The notes: generated by a model not told the origin, from the letters alone. Shown: positions 24,629 to 34,116, counted from the first letter of the stretch. The stretch is 64,000 bases of DNA from an uncultured Pseudomonadales bacterium (GCA_938017975.1 CALIKQ010000031.1:1-64000), one strand, 5' to 3'. Made by a program: numbers and translations.

Positions 24629-25836
24629 GCCGGCCGCTTGAGGGAGTCCGGGTTTTAGATTTTACCCATGTTCTAGCAGGTCCATTTGCAACCCGGTGCT
24701 TGGCAGATATGGGCGCAGATGTGGTTAAGATTAATTCTATAAAGCGTGCGACCGGCGCTAATGACCCTCTGCATCCTTACTATCTGATGTGGAATAGAAA
24801 CAAGCGCGCCTTGGCGCTTGATATGACCCATGATGAGGATCGACAGCTGTGCGAGCGGCTCTGCGAGCAGGCAGATATTGTCATTGACAACTTTTCAGTA
24901 GGCGTATTGGACCGTTGGGGTATTGGGTTTGAAAAGGTCAGGCAAAAAAACCCTCGCGTAATCTACATTCAAATGTCAGGAATGGGAGAAGGTGGGCCTT
25001 GGTCAAACTTTGTAACCTATGCGCCAACGATTCACGCGTTGTCAGGCTTAACCTATCTGACGAGCGTCCCTGGTCGAGAGGATATCGGTATTGGTTTCTC
25101 ATACAACGATCACCAAGCGGGCCTCCATGCGGCGGTTGCAATACTTGCAGCACTAGAAGCACGACGCAGCACCGGCGCTGGGCAGCATATTGATGTTTCT
25201 CAGTTTGAGGTAGGCGTAAGTTTTGCTGGGCCTTCTTTGATGGATTTATTTGCGAATGGCCGAGCGGCCGAGCCCACGGCAAATGATTTGCCTTATGATG
25301 ATGCTTGTCCGCACAACTGTTATCAGGGTTTGCCTAAGGGTGATGGCACTTTGGGCGAACGCTGGATCGCCATTGCCTGTATGACCGACGCTCATTGGCA
25401 GGCGCTCAAATCCGTCATGGGTCATCCGGATTGGGCGAGTCGCGCTGACTTTGATTCTGTTGCTGGTAGATTGGAAGCGCGGGCAGAAATTGATTCAGGG
25501 ATTGCGGTGTTTACATCGGACTGCGAAGTCTACGATCTGATGGCGCGTTGTCAGGCCGCAGGGGTGCCGGCTGGCGTTGTACAAGACGGTGAGGATCTAA
25601 ATACTCGGGATCCCCAGCTTGCGCTCTACCAGTTTTTGCACAAGATCGAGGATGTCTCGCCGCTCTTGGGTCAGACGTGGGCCGACCGTTTGCCAATTCG
25701 CTTTTCCCAAACGCCCTGTGATGTTTACGAGCGAACGAAAGCAGTTGGAGAGGACAATGTTTCGGTGCTGGGGGACTGGTTGGGCATGGATGAGACTGCC
25801 ATTCGGACGGCCGAGTCCAAGGGTAGGCTGCAATAG
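24625..25836 (+). CDS. Class III CoA-transferase, catalytic partner
   Basis: A 403-residue family III CoA-transferase starting at ATG 24625, whose ribosome site GGGAGGT lies inside the preceding gene and whose start overlaps that gene's stop. The motif RPLEGVRVLDFTHVLAGP is intact and the catalytic aspartate is present in GFSYNDHQAG (D162). ATGA coupling to the Asn-bearing partner implies equal expression and probably a heterodimer. It ends the plus-strand run that began with the P450. Confidence 0.88.
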   Translation: MSRPLEGVRVLDFTHVLAGPFATRCLADMGADVVKINSIKRATGANDPLHPYYLMWNRNKRALALDMTHDEDRQLCERLCEQADIVIDNFSVGVLDRWGIGFEKVRQKNPRVIYIQMSGMGEGGPWSNFVTYAPTIHALSGLTYLTSVPGREDIGIGFSYNDHQAGLHAAVAILAALEARRSTGAGQHIDVSQFEVGVSFAGPSLMDLFANGRAAEPTANDLPYDDACPHNCYQGLPKGDGTLGERWIAIACMTDAHWQALKSVMGHPDWASRADFDSVAGRLEARAEIDSGIAVFTSDCEVYDLMARCQAAGVPAGVVQDGEDLNTRDPQLALYQFLHKIEDVSPLLGQTWADRLPIRFSQTPCDVYERTKAVGEDNVSVLGDWLGMDETAIRTAESKGRLQ

Positions 25837-25993
25837 TAGATTGGCGGCGAGGGGCGAGTTAAGTGGTGGTGAATCAAAAATAGCGACATGGTTGCGCTGG
25901 AAGCTGAATTAGAAAGAAAGCCGAAGAACTGGGCAGAGCGACGCGTTATTCCCAACAAGTGTTGAGCGATGCCTAGCTACTGATTTAAAGCGT

Positions 25994-26032
25994 ATCGCCC
26001 AAACGAAGGTGATGGACCTTTGTTTGGGCGAT
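25994..26032. terminator. Strong convergent hairpin
   Basis: A 17-bp stem with one G-U pair (ATCGCCCAAACGAAGGT ... ACCTTTGTTTGGGCGAT) and a five-base loop lies between the converging CoA-transferase and secreted-protein genes. No T-run follows on the plus strand; the minus-strand tail (ACGCTTTAAATC) is moderately T-rich. It probably terminates transcription or protects 3' ends in both directions. Confidence 0.7.
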
Positions 26033-26040
26033 GAACGAGG

Positions 26041-26826
26041 TTAATCCCCGGGTTGATACATGATGGTTTCCAGCCTGGCGGATTCGCCGCTACAGTCAGC
26101 ATAAGAGGTGTAATAATCGTCAAGCACCCTCCAGCCTCCTTGAGCGTTCAGCGCAGCGCCTTTCATCAAGCTCTCGACGTCCGGGTAGATTACGATATGC
26201 GCCAGTTCACCTGGGGCGTAGGCTCCGCCGATGTGGGGATAGAAAGCGGCCCAGCCGATGTTCGGAGACGCCTCATTTCTGGCTGCCGCAACAGAACGGT
26301 GCTTAGCTGAGAGCTGATCCCAAGAGACGCCATCTTTTCGCGTGCACCAATTCCAGGTCACAACGCGATCTCTGTCTGAGTTCATTGCTTCGACATCTGT
26401 CCAGATCATCTCGACATGAGCCATCTTAACGTCGCATTGAGCAAGCTTGGCCCATCGAGCGGCTAATTTTTGGCCGTCTTTGGTCGTTAACCACTTATCC
26501 CAGCCCCGACCTGAAGACGCGTGATCAGAGGCGAGATATTCGATGAAATCATAGGCACTTGGGTTATTGGCTGTTGCGTGACTGAACAGTGGCACCTGCC
26601 GTATAAACGTGACCTCAACGTCATGCTTTTTTGACCATTTAAAGTAATCCTTGATCAAAGCATCATAATCTTCTTGGGTTACGCCATCGAGCAAAGAGCA
26701 CATTTGCACTTGTAGATTAAAGGGTGCGTTAACGTCGATGCCGCCGACGAATTCATGGTCGTCTGCATGGATAAACGGTGCCACTAGCCAAACAGTGGCA
26801 AAGAGCGCAAGTGTTTTAAATTTCAT
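26041..26826 (-). CDS. Secreted protein of unknown function
   Basis: A 261-residue protein with a Sec signal peptide (MKFKTLALFATVWLVAPFIHA, followed by DDHEFVGG). The mature part seems to have two similar halves of ferredoxin-like alpha/beta character, with cysteines at CSLL, QCDVK, WCTRK and YADCS that could form two disulfides. I do not recognise the family; such proteins are common in marine gammaproteobacteria near catabolic genes. It is monocistronic, with a long AT-rich promoter region shared with the divergent acyl-CoA dehydrogenase gene. Confidence 0.7.
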   Translation of the reverse strand: MKFKTLALFATVWLVAPFIHADDHEFVGGIDVNAPFNLQVQMCSLLDGVTQEDYDALIKDYFKWSKKHDVEVTFIRQVPLFSHATANNPSAYDFIEYLASDHASSGRGWDKWLTTKDGQKLAARWAKLAQCDVKMAHVEMIWTDVEAMNSDRDRVVTWNWCTRKDGVSWDQLSAKHRSVAAARNEASPNIGWAAFYPHIGGAYAPGELAHIVIYPDVESLMKGAALNAQGGWRVLDDYYTSYADCSGESARLETIMYQPGD

Positions 26827-26932
26827 ATTGATTTTCCTGAAAAATGGTCTTTCAGCTAAGCAAAGACTTGTGCTGATTTAAAGCATGGTTCGATATTGGT
26901 TCGGGAACAGGCTTTGTAACCATTATTGATCG

Positions 26933-26948
26933 TTATAAAATTTTGTAA
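26933..26948. promoter_or_regulatory. AT-rich near-palindrome in divergent promoter
   Basis: TTATAAAATTTTGTAA is a 16-bp inverted repeat with a single mismatched pair, centred between the divergent secreted-protein and isovaleryl-CoA dehydrogenase genes. It may be a regulator site or an UP-like element. Confidence 0.35.
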
Positions 26949-27057
26949 TTTAGCCTTATGGAATAATGAATCTAGGCATAGAAGCCGCGTCGTTGCCTTG
27001 ATATGTACGTTAAGATAAGGGCTCAGGTCAGGCGCTGGGTTTAACAGGGAGAATTCT

Positions 27058-28227
27058 ATGACAACACCTTATGCCATGTTGGATCATGGGCTAGGAGAAG
27101 ACTTGGAGCTGCTGCGCGACCTGGTGCACCGTTTTGCTCAAGCCGAAATTGCTCCAAGAGCGGCTGAAATTGATGCACAAAACGCTTTTCCAACCGACTT
27201 ATGGCGAAAGATGGGTGACATCGGTATTCTGGGAATCACTGTTTCTGAGCAGTATGGCGGAAGCAGTATGGGTTATCTTGCCCACGCTATTGCGATGGAG
27301 GAAATCAGCCGCGCCTCGGCGTCCGTCGGATTGTCCTACGGGGCGCATTCGAATCTGTGTGTGAATCAAATCCATAAAAATGGTTCGGATGATCAAAAAG
27401 CGAAGTACTTACCGAAGCTCTGCTCGGGTGAGCATATCGGTGCTCTGGCAATGTCTGAGCCGGGAGCGGGGTCTGATGTTGTGGGAATGGCGCTCAAGGC
27501 TGAAAAAAACGGTGACGTCTATGTGCTCAACGGCAGCAAGATGTGGATCACTAATGGCCCGGATGCCGATACGTATATCATTTATGCGAAAACTGATTTT
27601 TCTGCAGGCTCCCGCGGGATCACTGCATTTATTGTTGAGCGTGGGCTTGCGGGGTTCACCCAAGCTCAGAAGCTCGACAAGCTGGGTATGCGTGGCTCGA
27701 ATACCTGTGAACTAGTGTTCGAGGACTGTGAAGTGCCCGCGATCAATATTTTGGGTCAGGAAGGCGGTGGCGTCGGGGTGCTGATGTCAGGGCTTGATTA
27801 CGAGCGCGCGGTTCTGGCGGGTGGACCGGTTGGGATTATGCAGGCGTGTCTGGACATCGTTGTACCTTACATCCATGAACGCAAGCAATTTGGTCAGGCA
27901 ATTGGCGAGTTTCAATTGATGCAGGGAAAGCTCGCAGATATGTATACGACTCTAAACGCCAGTCGCGCCTATCTCTATGCAGTGGCGAGGGCGTGTGATC
28001 GCGGGCTGGAAAGCCGGAAAGATGCAGCGGCGGTCATTCTGTACACCGCAGAACAAGCCACCCAATCTGCACTTCAGGCCATTCAGGCTTTGGGTGGAAA
28101 TGGCTACATCAATGATTATGCGACCGGTCGCCTGCTTCGCGATGCCAAGCTGTATGAGATTGGTGCAGGCACTTCGGAAATCAGACGCATGTTGATCGGC
28201 CGCGAACTTTTTTCAGAATCGCACTAG
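27058..28227 (+). CDS. Isovaleryl-CoA dehydrogenase
   Basis: A 389-residue acyl-CoA dehydrogenase. [12 protein letters not shown] (129-140) and WITNGPDAD are FAD-binding signatures. The catalytic glutamate is at E249 in [14 protein letters not shown]: its position in the middle of the chain, rather than near residue 370, and this exact context mark isovaleryl-CoA dehydrogenases. It oxidises isovaleryl-CoA to 3-methylcrotonyl-CoA, the third step of leucine breakdown, passing electrons to ETF. AGGGAG precedes the ATG. Unusually for liu-type clusters, no carboxylase follows directly; the biotin carboxylase genes lie at 59-63 kb. Confidence 0.9.
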   Translation: MTTPYAMLDHGLGEDLELLRDLVHRFAQAEIAPRAAEIDAQNAFPTDLWRKMGDIGILGITVSEQYGGSSMGYLAHAIAMEEISRASASVGLSYGAHSNLCVNQIHKNGSDDQKAKYLPKLCSGEHIGALAMSEPGAGSDVVGMALKAEKNGDVYVLNGSKMWITNGPDADTYIIYAKTDFSAGSRGITAFIVERGLAGFTQAQKLDKLGMRGSNTCELVFEDCEVPAINILGQEGGGVGVLMSGLDYERAVLAGGPVGIMQACLDIVVPYIHERKQFGQAIGEFQLMQGKLADMYTTLNASRAYLYAVARACDRGLESRKDAAAVILYTAEQATQSALQAIQALGGNGYINDYATGRLLRDAKLYEIGAGTSEIRRMLIGRELFSESH

Positions 28228-28503
28228 TGCGAGGGTTAAAGCGGGGCCAACCTGCTCTCGGGTCGATCCAGCCACTGGTTCAATGCGGTTGATCGTCAGG
28301 CTGTGTAGACACTGGGAGTCGCGGCCGCCGCTCGTTAACCGAATATCATCTTTCGGCTTTGGTTTCTTGAGCGCCTAAGCCGGCTGGCATCATCAGCTTG
28401 GCTCGGTTTTTCGATTGGTCCATGGCGCAGAGGCGCGTTTCTGCTCAGGGTCGAGAGTCTAAGTGAGAGTCATTTGGTAATTTCAATTTGATTAGGAGTC
28501 CAG

Positions 28504-29166
28504 TTGAAAACTGTATTATTTGATTTGGATGGTACCTTGTGTGATTCCGAGGCGGGCATCGGGGCATCGCTCGCCTTTGCGATGCACCAGATAGGCTACC
28601 CTGTTCCATCAGCGCCGCAAATTCGCGACATTATTGGTCCGCCTTTTGCCGTTGGGTTACCAAGGATCGGAGTTCAGCCGGAGGATGTTGAGAAAGTGAT
28701 CGCAGTTTACCGCGATCACTATCAGCGCGAGGGAGCTTCAAGGAGCACGGCTTACCCGGGTATCTCCGATCTGTTACAAACACTGAAGGAGCAAGGCCTG
28801 ACGCTTGGGGTTGCTACCTCTAAACCAGAGGCCTCTGCCTTCCCGATTTTGGACCATCTGGGGATGTCCTCTTTTTTTCGAGTAAGGGCCGGAGCGACCT
28901 TGGATGATCGTCGAAGCCGAAAAGCGGACGTGATCGCACATGCGCTGGAGCAACTCAAGGACCAAGGCCAACCGACTTCAAAAAATCATGTTTTGATGGT
29001 TGGCGACCGTGAACATGATGTGATCGGCGCCCAAAGTCACGGGATAGCCTGCGTCGGCGTTCTATGGGGATATGGCAGTGAAGCCGAATTCATAGCCGCA
29101 GGCACAACATCGGTAGTCTCAACAGCCGCTGAATTGGGACAATGGATCCAACGATGGGCGGGGTAG
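28504..29166 (+). CDS. HAD-superfamily hydrolase (phosphoglycolate phosphatase-like)
   Basis: A 220-residue HAD phosphatase of subfamily IA. Motif I is FDLDGTLCDSE with nucleophile D7 and acid D9; the motif II/III region is VATSKPE and the C-terminal motif IV is MVGDREHDVIGA. The alpha-helical cap between them fits phosphoglycolate or pyrophosphate phosphatases. The TTG start at 28504 is supported by AGGAG five bases upstream. It is isolated between two gene-poor stretches, so the neighbours give no clue to substrate. Confidence 0.85.
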   Translation: MKTVLFDLDGTLCDSEAGIGASLAFAMHQIGYPVPSAPQIRDIIGPPFAVGLPRIGVQPEDVEKVIAVYRDHYQREGASRSTAYPGISDLLQTLKEQGLTLGVATSKPEASAFPILDHLGMSSFFRVRAGATLDDRRSRKADVIAHALEQLKDQGQPTSKNHVLMVGDREHDVIGAQSHGIACVGVLWGYGSEAEFIAAGTTSVVSTAAELGQWIQRWAG

Positions 29167-29706
29167 TCCTTATCTGTTGTTAGGTTGAATATCATGCAGA
29201 GGTTGGTTCGGTTCTCGTGATACCTTGGCTCATCCAAGTAACTTTTATAACTGCCTTCTATAACACTTAGTCGTTTGTAGTTGATCTCGAAGAATTGTTC
29301 GTAGGGGGTGGATGATCCTTACCGTTGCTATCCTATAGCTAAAGCTGGATCTTCTGGGCCCTGGGGCACCCTCGTAGGGTCGGTCAAGAGATAATCCGGT
29401 TTTGATGGTGAACGCCAGGTCCTCGGTGGCTGAGCTCCATTGATCTTCAGTGACTTGTTCGCGCTATCGTCAAATATTTTTCAGAATCCTCTGGGTTGTC
29501 GAATCTAGAAGGCTCTTACATCAGGGTAATGGTTTGCATTAATGCAGTGGAATGAGCCATCATTGCATAGCAAGTACCCAGAGTGGGAATCCGCCGTAGG
29601 CCCAATGCTTTAAAGCGACTTTGGTACCATAAGAGATCGACACCACAGGCAATGTTGATAGCGTGAGCGCCAGCATTGTGAGGCCGAATAAGGAAACGGA
29701 AGAAAT
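29167..29706. other. Gene-free stretch, 540 bases
   Basis: No convincing coding frame, RNA or hairpin is seen. A minus-strand frame beginning further right runs in from the DUF1330 gene and is antisense to it. Confidence 0.5.
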
Positions 29707-30153
29707 ATGAAGGTCGAAAATAAAGTCACGCCGAGTGAAGAACAGATCAAGGGGTTTTTTGAACCTGGTCCAGCGGGCCCGATTTATATGCTCAATCTCC
29801 TGAAGTTTAGAGAGAAAGCGGAATATGCTGATGGTCACGAATCTGAGTTGAGCGGGGCAGAAGCCTACGCGCTCTATGCAGCCGGAGTCTCTAAAATTCT
29901 GATCAAACTCGGCGGTGGTGGAATGTTCAGCGCTCAAGTCGAGCGTCTGATGCTCGGAGAGGTCGAGGAGCTGTGGGATATGGTTGCCATTGCAATGTAC
30001 CCGAGCCGGCAGGCAATGATCGACATGATGCAGTCCACAGAATATCAAGCGATTCATCACCATAGAGACGCTGGACTGGCCGGTCAGCTCAACATCGAGA
30101 CAACAGACGCCGGTGGATTGTGGCTTGGAGACACCGGCTTTAGTGCCACCTGA
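29707..30153 (+). CDS. DUF1330 domain protein
   Basis: A 148-residue protein of the DUF1330 family, a small dimeric alpha/beta barrel of ferredoxin-like fold. The marks are GPIYMLNLLKFRE near residue 25, the GAEAYALYAAGV segment, and MVAIAMYPSRQAMIDMMQSTEYQAI near 100-125. The biochemical role of the family is not established; the fold resembles small monooxygenases and isomerases. GAGGAAAC-like purine sequence (AAGGAAACGGAAGAA) precedes the ATG. It is transcribed alone and converges on a P450. Confidence 0.85.
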   Translation: MKVENKVTPSEEQIKGFFEPGPAGPIYMLNLLKFREKAEYADGHESELSGAEAYALYAAGVSKILIKLGGGGMFSAQVERLMLGEVEELWDMVAIAMYPSRQAMIDMMQSTEYQAIHHHRDAGLAGQLNIETTDAGGLWLGDTGFSAT

Positions 30154-30204
30154 ATCTGTTGGTCAACGGTCGCTGGATCGTTGAAGGTGAGATTGGCCTT
30201 GCCG

Positions 30205-30229
30205 AATGACCCGGTCCAAACAGGTCATT
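30205..30229. terminator. Weak convergent hairpin
   Basis: A 7-bp inverted repeat AATGACC ... GGTCATT with an 11-base loop lies between the converging DUF1330 and P450 genes. No T-run follows. Confidence 0.35.
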
Positions 30230-30259
30230 GAACATCCTAGGTGTGTATCTGGCCTTGTT

Positions 30260-31498
30260 CTATTTGAGGGTAAACTCAATATCGAGAGATTTGAGGGCCC
30301 TGAGTAAACAGTGGGGGTGATAGTCGAATTGAATATCTGGCGCAAAGCTTGCGGTTTCTACTCGATCTAAAAATGTTTTAAAACCCCACCAAAGTTCTCG
30401 CCGGGCGAGGGGAGCACCCAGGCAATGGTGTATTCCTGAGCCAAACGCCAGGTGGGCGCCGGGCTTTTTACGGTTTAAATCAATTTCTGCCGGACAAGAG
30501 AACTGGCTGTCATCCCGATTAGCGGCGCCATAGCGGACCCCAATCAAGGCGCCTTCCGGAATATCAGTTTCTCCAATGGTTGTCTGCTCGGTCGCTCTGC
30601 GCAGTAACATTTGAACTGGCGATTCAAGTCGTAGGACTTCCTCGATAAAGGGGCGCAGATAGGAATCTTGATCGTCCCTGAGTTGATTCCAAACAGCGGG
30701 ATTTTCGATGAGGAGTTTAATGCCCGCGGACAGTGCATTGGTCGTGGTTTCACTGCCGCCCACAAAGGTATCGGCCATCATTTCAGCATGTAACTCTTCA
30801 TTGTTGAGCGTTCTGCCCCATTCTGGGATCTCGCGATTAACCAAGTCTGACAATAATGAATCATCGGGATGCGCTCGCAAGCGGTCAAAGATAGGTTGGA
30901 AGTAATGCTGGGCCTCGATCTCTTTTTCGATGCATCCGATCTCTTCAGCCTCGGATAACATCATGCTGATACGTTTAAAAAAAGCATCAGTCCAAGATTT
31001 GATGCGCCAAAGATCCTCAGCTGGCGCCCCCATTTGTTTAACGATGATGGTCAAAGGTAGTGGGACTGCCATCGCCTGGACCCAATCGCAATGACCTTGA
31101 GCCGCAAAGTCATCAAACAGAGATTCCGCGGTTTCTTGGACGAAAGAGTCCATGGCATCGATTTTGGCTGGTCTGAAGGCTTCGTTAAACATGGCCCGCA
31201 TCTGTTTGTGGTTGGGCTCATCACGGCCAATAAGGGTCGCGCTGGGCAACCAGCCTTGGGCCTCAAACATCGCGTTTACCGTTTTTTGCCTTGCGCTTTG
31301 CGGGTCGCTGGCGCGTCGGGTTTTACCGCTGAATATTTGTGGGTGTTGTAGCACGTGGCGCACGTCTTCAAACCTCGAGACGTGGAAAATTTTGGTTGCT
31401 GGATCTTGATAGACCGGGGCGTCCTGCCGCAGTTCAGCGTATTGGTCAAATGGGCTGTTCTGAAAATCAGGATCAAAAAAGTTTACATTGATGCTCAA
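30260..31498 (-). CDS. Cytochrome P450
   Basis: A 412-residue soluble bacterial P450. Heme loop LAFGSGIHHCLGAPLARREL with Cys359, K-helix EEVLRLESP, and a normal I-helix FVGGSETTT, with an acidic residue and threonine for oxygen activation. The N-terminal NFFDPDFQNSPFDQYAELRQDAPVY is typical of class I P450s that use a ferredoxin; none is nearby. Substrate unknown; related sequences act on terpenoids, sterols or fatty acids. Monocistronic, with a 420-base empty region upstream. Confidence 0.9.
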   Translation of the reverse strand: MSINVNFFDPDFQNSPFDQYAELRQDAPVYQDPATKIFHVSRFEDVRHVLQHPQIFSGKTRRASDPQSARQKTVNAMFEAQGWLPSATLIGRDEPNHKQMRAMFNEAFRPAKIDAMDSFVQETAESLFDDFAAQGHCDWVQAMAVPLPLTIIVKQMGAPAEDLWRIKSWTDAFFKRISMMLSEAEEIGCIEKEIEAQHYFQPIFDRLRAHPDDSLLSDLVNREIPEWGRTLNNEELHAEMMADTFVGGSETTTNALSAGIKLLIENPAVWNQLRDDQDSYLRPFIEEVLRLESPVQMLLRRATEQTTIGETDIPEGALIGVRYGAANRDDSQFSCPAEIDLNRKKPGAHLAFGSGIHHCLGAPLARRELWWGFKTFLDRVETASFAPDIQFDYHPHCLLRALKSLDIEFTLK

Positions 31499-31918
31499 GG
31501 GAAATCCTCAGTGAACGCAAAACTCCAAATTAACCAGTCTGTTTAGCATTGGCAACTGTTGGGCCATTCGAGACTGGGATTTGCGTCTAGAATATGGGAA
31601 TAGGTGCATCGCATAATGCTTGAAATGACCTTGGTTGGCCCATAAGAATGACCATCAGTCAGATTGATGCGGGGTAGGTTGCCAACGGCTGTCGCCCTGC
31701 AGTAGTTCGATTGGAACTACCGCGAACCTCAAATCGAGATTTATGCGGCGAACGGTTCATGGAATCCATAGGGTGTTTGCTTTTTGAAGGTTGTACATTG
31801 GCGTCACGACCGACATGAATCGCAGAGAATACGGTGAGGAAAGCTTGTCGATCTAGCCCTGCTGGCCCTGATGTGCACTTGTTCTTATCTTCGTTACTGA
31901 GAATAAACTGATTGAAGT
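31499..31918. other. Gene-free stretch, 420 bases
   Basis: It holds the P450 promoter and the 3' flank of the VOC gene. Nothing else could be supported. Confidence 0.5.
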
Positions 31919-32449
31919 TCAGGAGTATCTAAGGGGTTCGTCACCCTGCCATGAGCTTGCAGCTTGAGCGATGAAGTCAAAACGAGCTTGAATCGCTGAG
32001 GTTTTCGTTACGATTTCGAGTAGAGACCCCAAGACTGGGCGAGTATCGATATAAGCGAAGGAGACGCTATGACTTTGGCCTGTGTTGATGATCGGATATC
32101 CGGCACTTTCGAAATATTTGAGTTCGGCTTCAAAATCATCCGTCCAAGAACAGACATGATGAAAAGTTTGGCCCTGGCCTTCAGGGACAATATCTCGATA
32201 AGCATTTCGCTCGGAAAGTGGCTGAATGAGTTCGATCTGCAGAGGGCCAGCTTGGGAGATCGCGATCCGCATGGAAATATCCGAGGGTGCGCCATAGTAA
32301 GTAACTCGGTCGAAGGTTTCGAGTTCATATTGATTGATGAAAAAGGGGCCTACACCTAGTTGTTGTGTCCAGGTCTGACAGGCGGCCTCAAGGTCGTCAA
32401 CGATCCAGGCGTTTTGGAAAATAGCGCGGTTAAAAGCGGGGTATCTCAC
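31919..32449 (-). CDS. VOC (glyoxalase/dioxygenase) superfamily protein
   Basis: A 176-residue single-chain protein with two VOC beta-alpha-beta-beta-beta modules: NAWIVDDLEAACQTW starts the first, and FHHVCSWTDDFEAELKYFESAGYP the second. The layout, and the acidic ligand near IQIELIQPL, resemble methylmalonyl-CoA epimerase and related lyases of about this length. It is a metal-dependent isomerase, lyase or dioxygenase; which one cannot be told. Monocistronic. Confidence 0.8.
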   Translation of the reverse strand: MRYPAFNRAIFQNAWIVDDLEAACQTWTQQLGVGPFFINQYELETFDRVTYYGAPSDISMRIAISQAGPLQIELIQPLSERNAYRDIVPEGQGQTFHHVCSWTDDFEAELKYFESAGYPIINTGQSHSVSFAYIDTRPVLGSLLEIVTKTSAIQARFDFIAQAASSWQGDEPLRYS

Positions 32450-33160
32450 GAGAAAGCCTTTTTATTCTTTGTGGCTTAAATAGTAACAAGATTTGAGTAA
32501 ATTCGTCTGGGAATGGCCGTTTAAACCTATAAAAACCTTATCTTTATCAGAGACTTATTTTCAAATAAACAAATCCGTAACCAAAATCGAACTATCGTTT
32601 ACTCCACGTTAAACCTACTAGAAACTGAGCGCTTTCATCGCGTTGCATCAAGGTTTCGCGACAAACGTTTGAGGACATCCAAACGCAAATGGTGCGCCCC
32701 TCCCTCTTGCACTATGTTTGGGTGTCCTCGATTATTCGTGTCAGCGCCTAATACCACCTCATAAGCTAAATGATCAGGTACATGTTTAACCCGTTCGATG
32801 GCGATCCATTTCAAGCATGAACCTTCATTGTCATTGCTAAAATTAGCCAAGGTCATTGCTTCAATCATTATTCTTGATACGCCTGAGTCTTTCCCTTACG
32901 GGCGCATTGTCGAGAAGCAGAAGGTGCGGGCGGAAGGGTGCAGATGGTCAGATTAATCGTTTAAAAGCCGAACCCGGGGCAACGTTTTTTAAGCTTGGAT
33001 GAGGATCCCGCATTGTTGCAAGGTGTGCTCTGGGGAGCGGGCCAATATTTAAAATTCAGAAGGTGCCAAAGACACCGAATGGGCTGGATGATCAGACTGA
33101 GTTAATCCGGTTTCGCATGCTAAGCTAAAAAGGCTAAGGTTCCTTCGGGAGGATTTATTT
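32450..33160. other. Gene-poor stretch, 711 bases
   Basis: It holds one possible small ORF (32635-32868, minus) and the promoter of the kinase. The AT-rich left part around 32520-32610 looks like promoter sequence for the VOC gene. Confidence 0.45.
32635..32868 (-). CDS. Possible small protein, unknown
   Basis: A 77-codon frame (MIEAMTLANFSNDNEGSC...) in otherwise empty sequence. Its composition is protein-like, with alternating hydrophobic and charged residues and no low-complexity runs, but there is no strong ribosome site and no family match. A second ATG at codon 5 is also possible. Listed as a candidate only. Confidence 0.35.
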   Translation of the reverse strand: MIEAMTLANFSNDNEGSCLKWIAIERVKHVPDHLAYEVVLGADTNNRGHPNIVQEGGAHHLRLDVLKRLSRNLDATR

Positions 33161-34114
33161 GTGCCGAAATATCGCGATGTCAATCAATCATCCGATCTGA
33201 GGATTGATTTAAAAGATACTGATCGGCCATTGGCGGAAACCTTGAATCCTAATTTCCGATATGCACTTTTTTCGCCCATTGCCAAGGGAGGGAAATCACT
33301 TATTCAGTCCTGCACAGACATGTATTTATCTCGGCGTGTCTGCTACAAATCGCTGCGACAGGAATTCGCCAGTGATTCTGTCGAGCAACGAAGATTGCTC
33401 CGAGAAGCCCGAGTCACCGCGATTTTGCAGCACCCTAATATTGTTCCAACCTACGACCTCGGTCGAGACACGCGAGGTCATTATTACTTTACGATGAAGT
33501 TGGTCCATGGTTATACCCTGCGAGAAGTTCTCGACTATAGAGAACGCTATGACTTAACGCAGCTGATGAATGTGGTCGAGCAGGTCGCGCAGGCGCTTTC
33601 TTACGCTCACGCGAAGGGGGTGATTCATCGTGACGTCAAGCCAGAAAATGTTTTGGTTGGTCCATTCGGGGAGGTGGTCATACTCGATTGGGGACTGGCC
33701 AAAGTATGGCAGAGCGCTGAGGCTGACGAGGTCAGTACAAGTTCTGATCTCAATCCCGAGTTGGACGTGTCGATGACCCACCACGGAGATGTTCAAGGTA
33801 CGATCAGTTATATTTCACCAGAGCAGTTGGAGAATCACACCGATATAGACAATCGAGCAGATGTCTACAGTTTTGGTGCTTTGCTGTATGAGATTTTGAC
33901 TGGAAGGAACGCAGCTACTGGGGAGACCATGGCCGAATTAGCGCACAGTGTTCGATTTGATTCCCCTGCGAAACCCTCCAGTCTTTCTCGGCTCAAAATT
34001 CCTGCGTTGCTCGAGGACTTAACGTTGAAGTGTCTAGAAAAGAAAGCGGACCAGAGAGTCCAAAGTATGGACGAAGTCTTGCGGATACTCGCTCAGAATT
34101 GGCAGATGACTTAG
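33161..34114 (+). CDS. Serine/threonine protein kinase (Hanks type)
   Basis: A 317-residue cytoplasmic kinase with no transmembrane or sensor domain. Conserved residues are K63 (RVCYKSL), E82 in helix C, the catalytic loop HRDVKPEN with D158, the metal motif as DWG (D176) instead of DFG, and SPEQL for APE. The glycine loop is atypical (IAKGGKSLIQSC) and lacks GxGxxG. DWG is frequent in large planctomycete and myxobacterial kinases. The start is GTG with GGGAGGA seven bases upstream. Its stop is two bases from the stop of the convergent PP2C phosphatase, a natural opponent. Targets unknown. Confidence 0.9.
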   Translation: MPKYRDVNQSSDLRIDLKDTDRPLAETLNPNFRYALFSPIAKGGKSLIQSCTDMYLSRRVCYKSLRQEFASDSVEQRRLLREARVTAILQHPNIVPTYDLGRDTRGHYYFTMKLVHGYTLREVLDYRERYDLTQLMNVVEQVAQALSYAHAKGVIHRDVKPENVLVGPFGEVVILDWGLAKVWQSAEADEVSTSSDLNPELDVSMTHHGDVQGTISYISPEQLENHTDIDNRADVYSFGALLYEILTGRNAATGETMAELAHSVRFDSPAKPSSLSRLKIPALLEDLTLKCLEKKADQRVQSMDEVLRILAQNWQMT

Positions 34115-34116
34115 TC

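Noticed and set aside
29560-30063. 167-codon minus-strand ORF
   Set aside because: It is antisense to the DUF1330 gene, whose protein has clear family motifs, and lacks any recognisable domain.
30205-30229. Strong intrinsic terminator
   Set aside because: The stem is only seven base pairs and lacks a T-run; it is listed as weak.
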